This document shows positions 44,001 through 44,661 of a DNA stretch of 44,661 nucleotides, in pieces (position 1 is the stretch's first letter; the number at the start of each line of letters is the position of its first letter). The notes beneath the pieces were generated by a model, which was not told where the DNA came from, made no database searches, and saw nothing but the letters and a program-made list of their open reading frames with translations. Source of the DNA: Gammaproteobacteria bacterium (GTDB lineage Bacteria > Pseudomonadota > Gammaproteobacteria > CAJXQU01); contig JALSRM010000010.1 in assembly GCA_026984775.1 (NCBI GenBank), positions 1 to 44,661 of the forward strand. Direction: 5' to 3'. Both the position numbers and the translations under genes were made by a program.

Positions 44001-44661
44001 AGTCTCGAACAGCAAGCCCGTGATCTGGCTCAACATGGTGATCTTGAGAAGTCACAACAACTGTTATCGCACATAAAAACACTTGATCCTGACTATCAGA
44101 AAGATCCTTCGAGCCAGCCTGGAAAATGGTATGCAAGGTATCTGCTGAAATCAGGGCACGAAGCAGCAAAGGCCGGGAAACTTGAAGAGGCGATCGCAAG
44201 TTATCAACTTGCCTTACACCATGACCTCGATCTAAAGATTGAGCCAGAAATTGAAGCAGGTCGGCAAGCCGCGCAGGTGAAATTGCAGAAGGGTGATCAA
44301 CTTGCTGAGGATGGAAAGTTTGATGAGGCAGTCGAACATTATCAACAGGCACTGATGATTGATAAAACCCTTTCATTTGAACCGCAACTTCGAGCTGGGA
44401 AACTGGTCGCACCAAAAATCCTGCAGAAGGCAAAAAGTCTGGCACAACAACAAAAAATTGATCAGGCTATCACTAAATTTGAACATGCAAGAGAGCTGGA
44501 TCCGGAGCTTGATATTGATCCGGTGACAGAAGCAGGGCGACTGGCAGCACCATCGATCAGGTATTCGGCAAACCGTAAAGCACAAGCAGGGGCTCTCGAT
44601 GAAGCATTGGCTTTGTATAAGGAAGCATTGCGACTCGATCCTTCAATCAAGATCGATCCCC
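41097..44661 (+). CDS. Membrane-anchored TIR-domain protein with WD40 propellers and C-terminal helical repeats, 3' part missing
   Basis: The frame is open for 1188 codons to the window end. Residues 1-130 are a TIR domain: MTDFFISYAREDKPFVERLY, WVDWEGIPPSAEWMQEIKTA, FIISPDSISS, then CRLELEHA with Glu74 aligned to the catalytic glutamate of NAD-cleaving TIRs. Residues 131-200 hold the linker LLLRGRDLNEAEQW found in related TIR- or STAND-WD40 proteins. A single membrane helix (ILISVVAGFLLMTILAIFAW, 202-221) is followed by a coiled segment. Residues about 302-925 contain around 13 WD40 units (FSPDGK ... IRLW), enough for two propellers. A Cys-containing RNLTLTEWNQFV linker follows, then TPR-like repeats of 46-47 residues from 1018. 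I see no P-loop or NACHT/NB-ARC domain. Signalling or defence is inferred from architecture only. Confidence 0.88.
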   Translation, partial: MTDFFISYAREDKPFVERLYSVLDEKGYESWVDWEGIPPSAEWMQEIKTAIDAADCFVFIISPDSISSEICRLELEHAICRNKRLLPVLYKETETAKIPREVASINWLFIQESDDLDSSVNKFIETINTDLERVRTHTRLTVRAAEWQANEKDESLLLRGRDLNEAEQWQTKSMEGEPLPTRSQIDFIKSSREAANNRQRKILISVVAGFLLMTILAIFAWSQRGIAIDQRNQAEQARSEAEHRLLLSTAQVLAGEAPVQQNADKDERAVLLARQAWLFNQRANGQVIAQIDDALRKVLSKPYFSTVLNYHTDIVRAVAFSPDGVYFLTAGKDKNIALWKCDQLSHPLAVFKGHKGAITGVKFIANGQQFVSSSADGTIKFWSRENPEKPIKTLDSGTKESFGELAVNKDENMIAAGGRHTVRIWRLEGDKTLLESLNLAGGFGASLAFSPDGKLLVSGTLDGRIRIWKTDNLNKPPKVLDPDAGGLLSLAFSPDGKKLAAAPAGLNVVLYDMKHLNQRPTLLKGHNDWINTVIFSPDGKKLITGSGGEMMRGDNTVRIWDIDHPDQKPVILTDHSSSIYTAAISPDGKTLVTGSKDRTARVWNLVEPYAQPTRLTGHIAPVWDVAWNPDGETLASVAGSFFATGDFTDPNAENRNLHFWKPNIKGSPPVVFLGQGDIDHRVQFSKKGSLLGDLSYYLNYKKEQPRWTLATLDQIYAKKARGRFSVKTTVALSPDGQWVASLTRGNNVSLVNLSDQSERPIILKNGQGKLAILEFSHNGKLLAAGSEKGTVLIWDIQHPDHAPKLLDDHRGKIVTLAFSQNDQLLAAAGKQKIVLVWKLDETGSAPLRLKGPESWILSLAFTKDDKRLAVASMDKTIRLWMLSNPFASPVVLHGHQNAVRSIAFRPDGKILASGSDDKNILLWRYDTTDLADHVCKIVGRNLTLTEWNQFVGSHYPYEKTCSEVPVHNSLEQQARDLAQHGDLEKSQQLLSHIKTLDPDYQKDPSSQPGKWYARYLLKSGHEAAKAGKLEEAIASYQLALHHDLDLKIEPEIEAGRQAAQVKLQKGDQLAEDGKFDEAVEHYQQALMIDKTLSFEPQLRAGKLVAPKILQKAKSLAQQQKIDQAITKFEHARELDPELDIDPVTEAGRLAAPSIRYSANRKAQAGALDEALALYKEALRLDPSIKIDP
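44148..44661 (+). repeat. Tandem 46-47-codon TPR-like repeats inside the TIR/WD40 gene
   Basis: Units begin at 44148, 44289, 44427 and 44565 (spacing 141, 138 and 138 bp); the fourth is cut by the window. Each follows A-x-x-G-K-x-x-E-A-x-x-x-Y-x-x-A-L-x-x-D-P, then an acidic IDP/IEP turn and an AGR/AGK-x-x-A-P helix. They are diverged at DNA level, so they are old protein repeats rather than a recent tandem duplication. Confidence 0.75.

Overview
This 44.7-kb window reads as an ordinary stretch of a gammaproteobacterial chromosome. Evidence for that assignment is the GlnRS-type glutaminyl-tRNA synthetase, CydX, a two-domain ArgA with ArgE, the Zn-ribbon DUF1451 protein, and tRNA-Leu(CAG) and tRNA-Glu(TTC) of enterobacterial type. 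The mix of polyhydroxyalkanoate (PHA) genes, cytochrome bd, isocitrate lyase and cobalamin salvage fits a facultative or microaerophilic free-living or symbiotic bacterium. A sulfur-oxidising lineage is possible, but no sulfur genes are in view. I see no rRNA, CRISPR array, transposase or integrase.

Layout. (1) 1-3974: a type IIIA proton-pump-like P-ATPase (minus, cut by the window edge) diverges from a Pit phosphate transporter and its DUF47/PhoU-like partner; a perfect FNR/Anr box lies between them. (2) 4143-11665, all minus: PHA synthase, thiolase, dihydrolipoamide dehydrogenase-like flavoprotein, MaoC-phosphotransacylase fusion and class I fructose-bisphosphate aldolase form a tight carbon-storage/acetyl-CoA gene block, followed by a small membrane protein. 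(3) 11814-15215: a SpoIIAA-like/UspA fusion, a patatin-like phospholipase and a cardiolipin synthase. (4) 15283-19810: gltX-glnS with no gap, an exported NagZ-like GH3 protein, then tRNA-Ala and tRNA-Glu closed by a strong bidirectional terminator. (5) 19915-26765, minus: cydA-cydB-cydX-cydD-cydC plus a zinc-ribbon protein, covering cytochrome bd oxidase and its assembly ABC exporter. (6) 26847-30292: argE-argA, overlapping and forming the ends of the linear acetylated arginine route, then corA. (7) 30353-33056, minus: clpS-clpA. (8) 33336-34649: isocitrate lyase. (9) 34718-37695: cobO diverging from cobU-cobT-cobS (late cobalamin assembly), the first two of the trio using TTG starts. (10) 37696-38511: AT-rich spacer and tRNA-Leu. 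(11) 38512-40749: RNase R. (12) 41097-44661: a very large TIR-transmembrane-WD40-repeat protein that runs off the window.

Most of the window is conserved housekeeping. The best candidate for something undescribed is the TIR/WD40 membrane protein at the right edge: an apparent NAD-hydrolase-type TIR effector, one membrane helix, about 13 WD40 blades and then 46-47-residue helical repeats, with no nucleotide-binding switch domain in between. Other points worth a look are the FNR-box architecture at two divergent promoters, a MaoC-type domain lacking its catalytic histidine, and a periplasmic NagZ-like protein with a rearranged catalytic loop.
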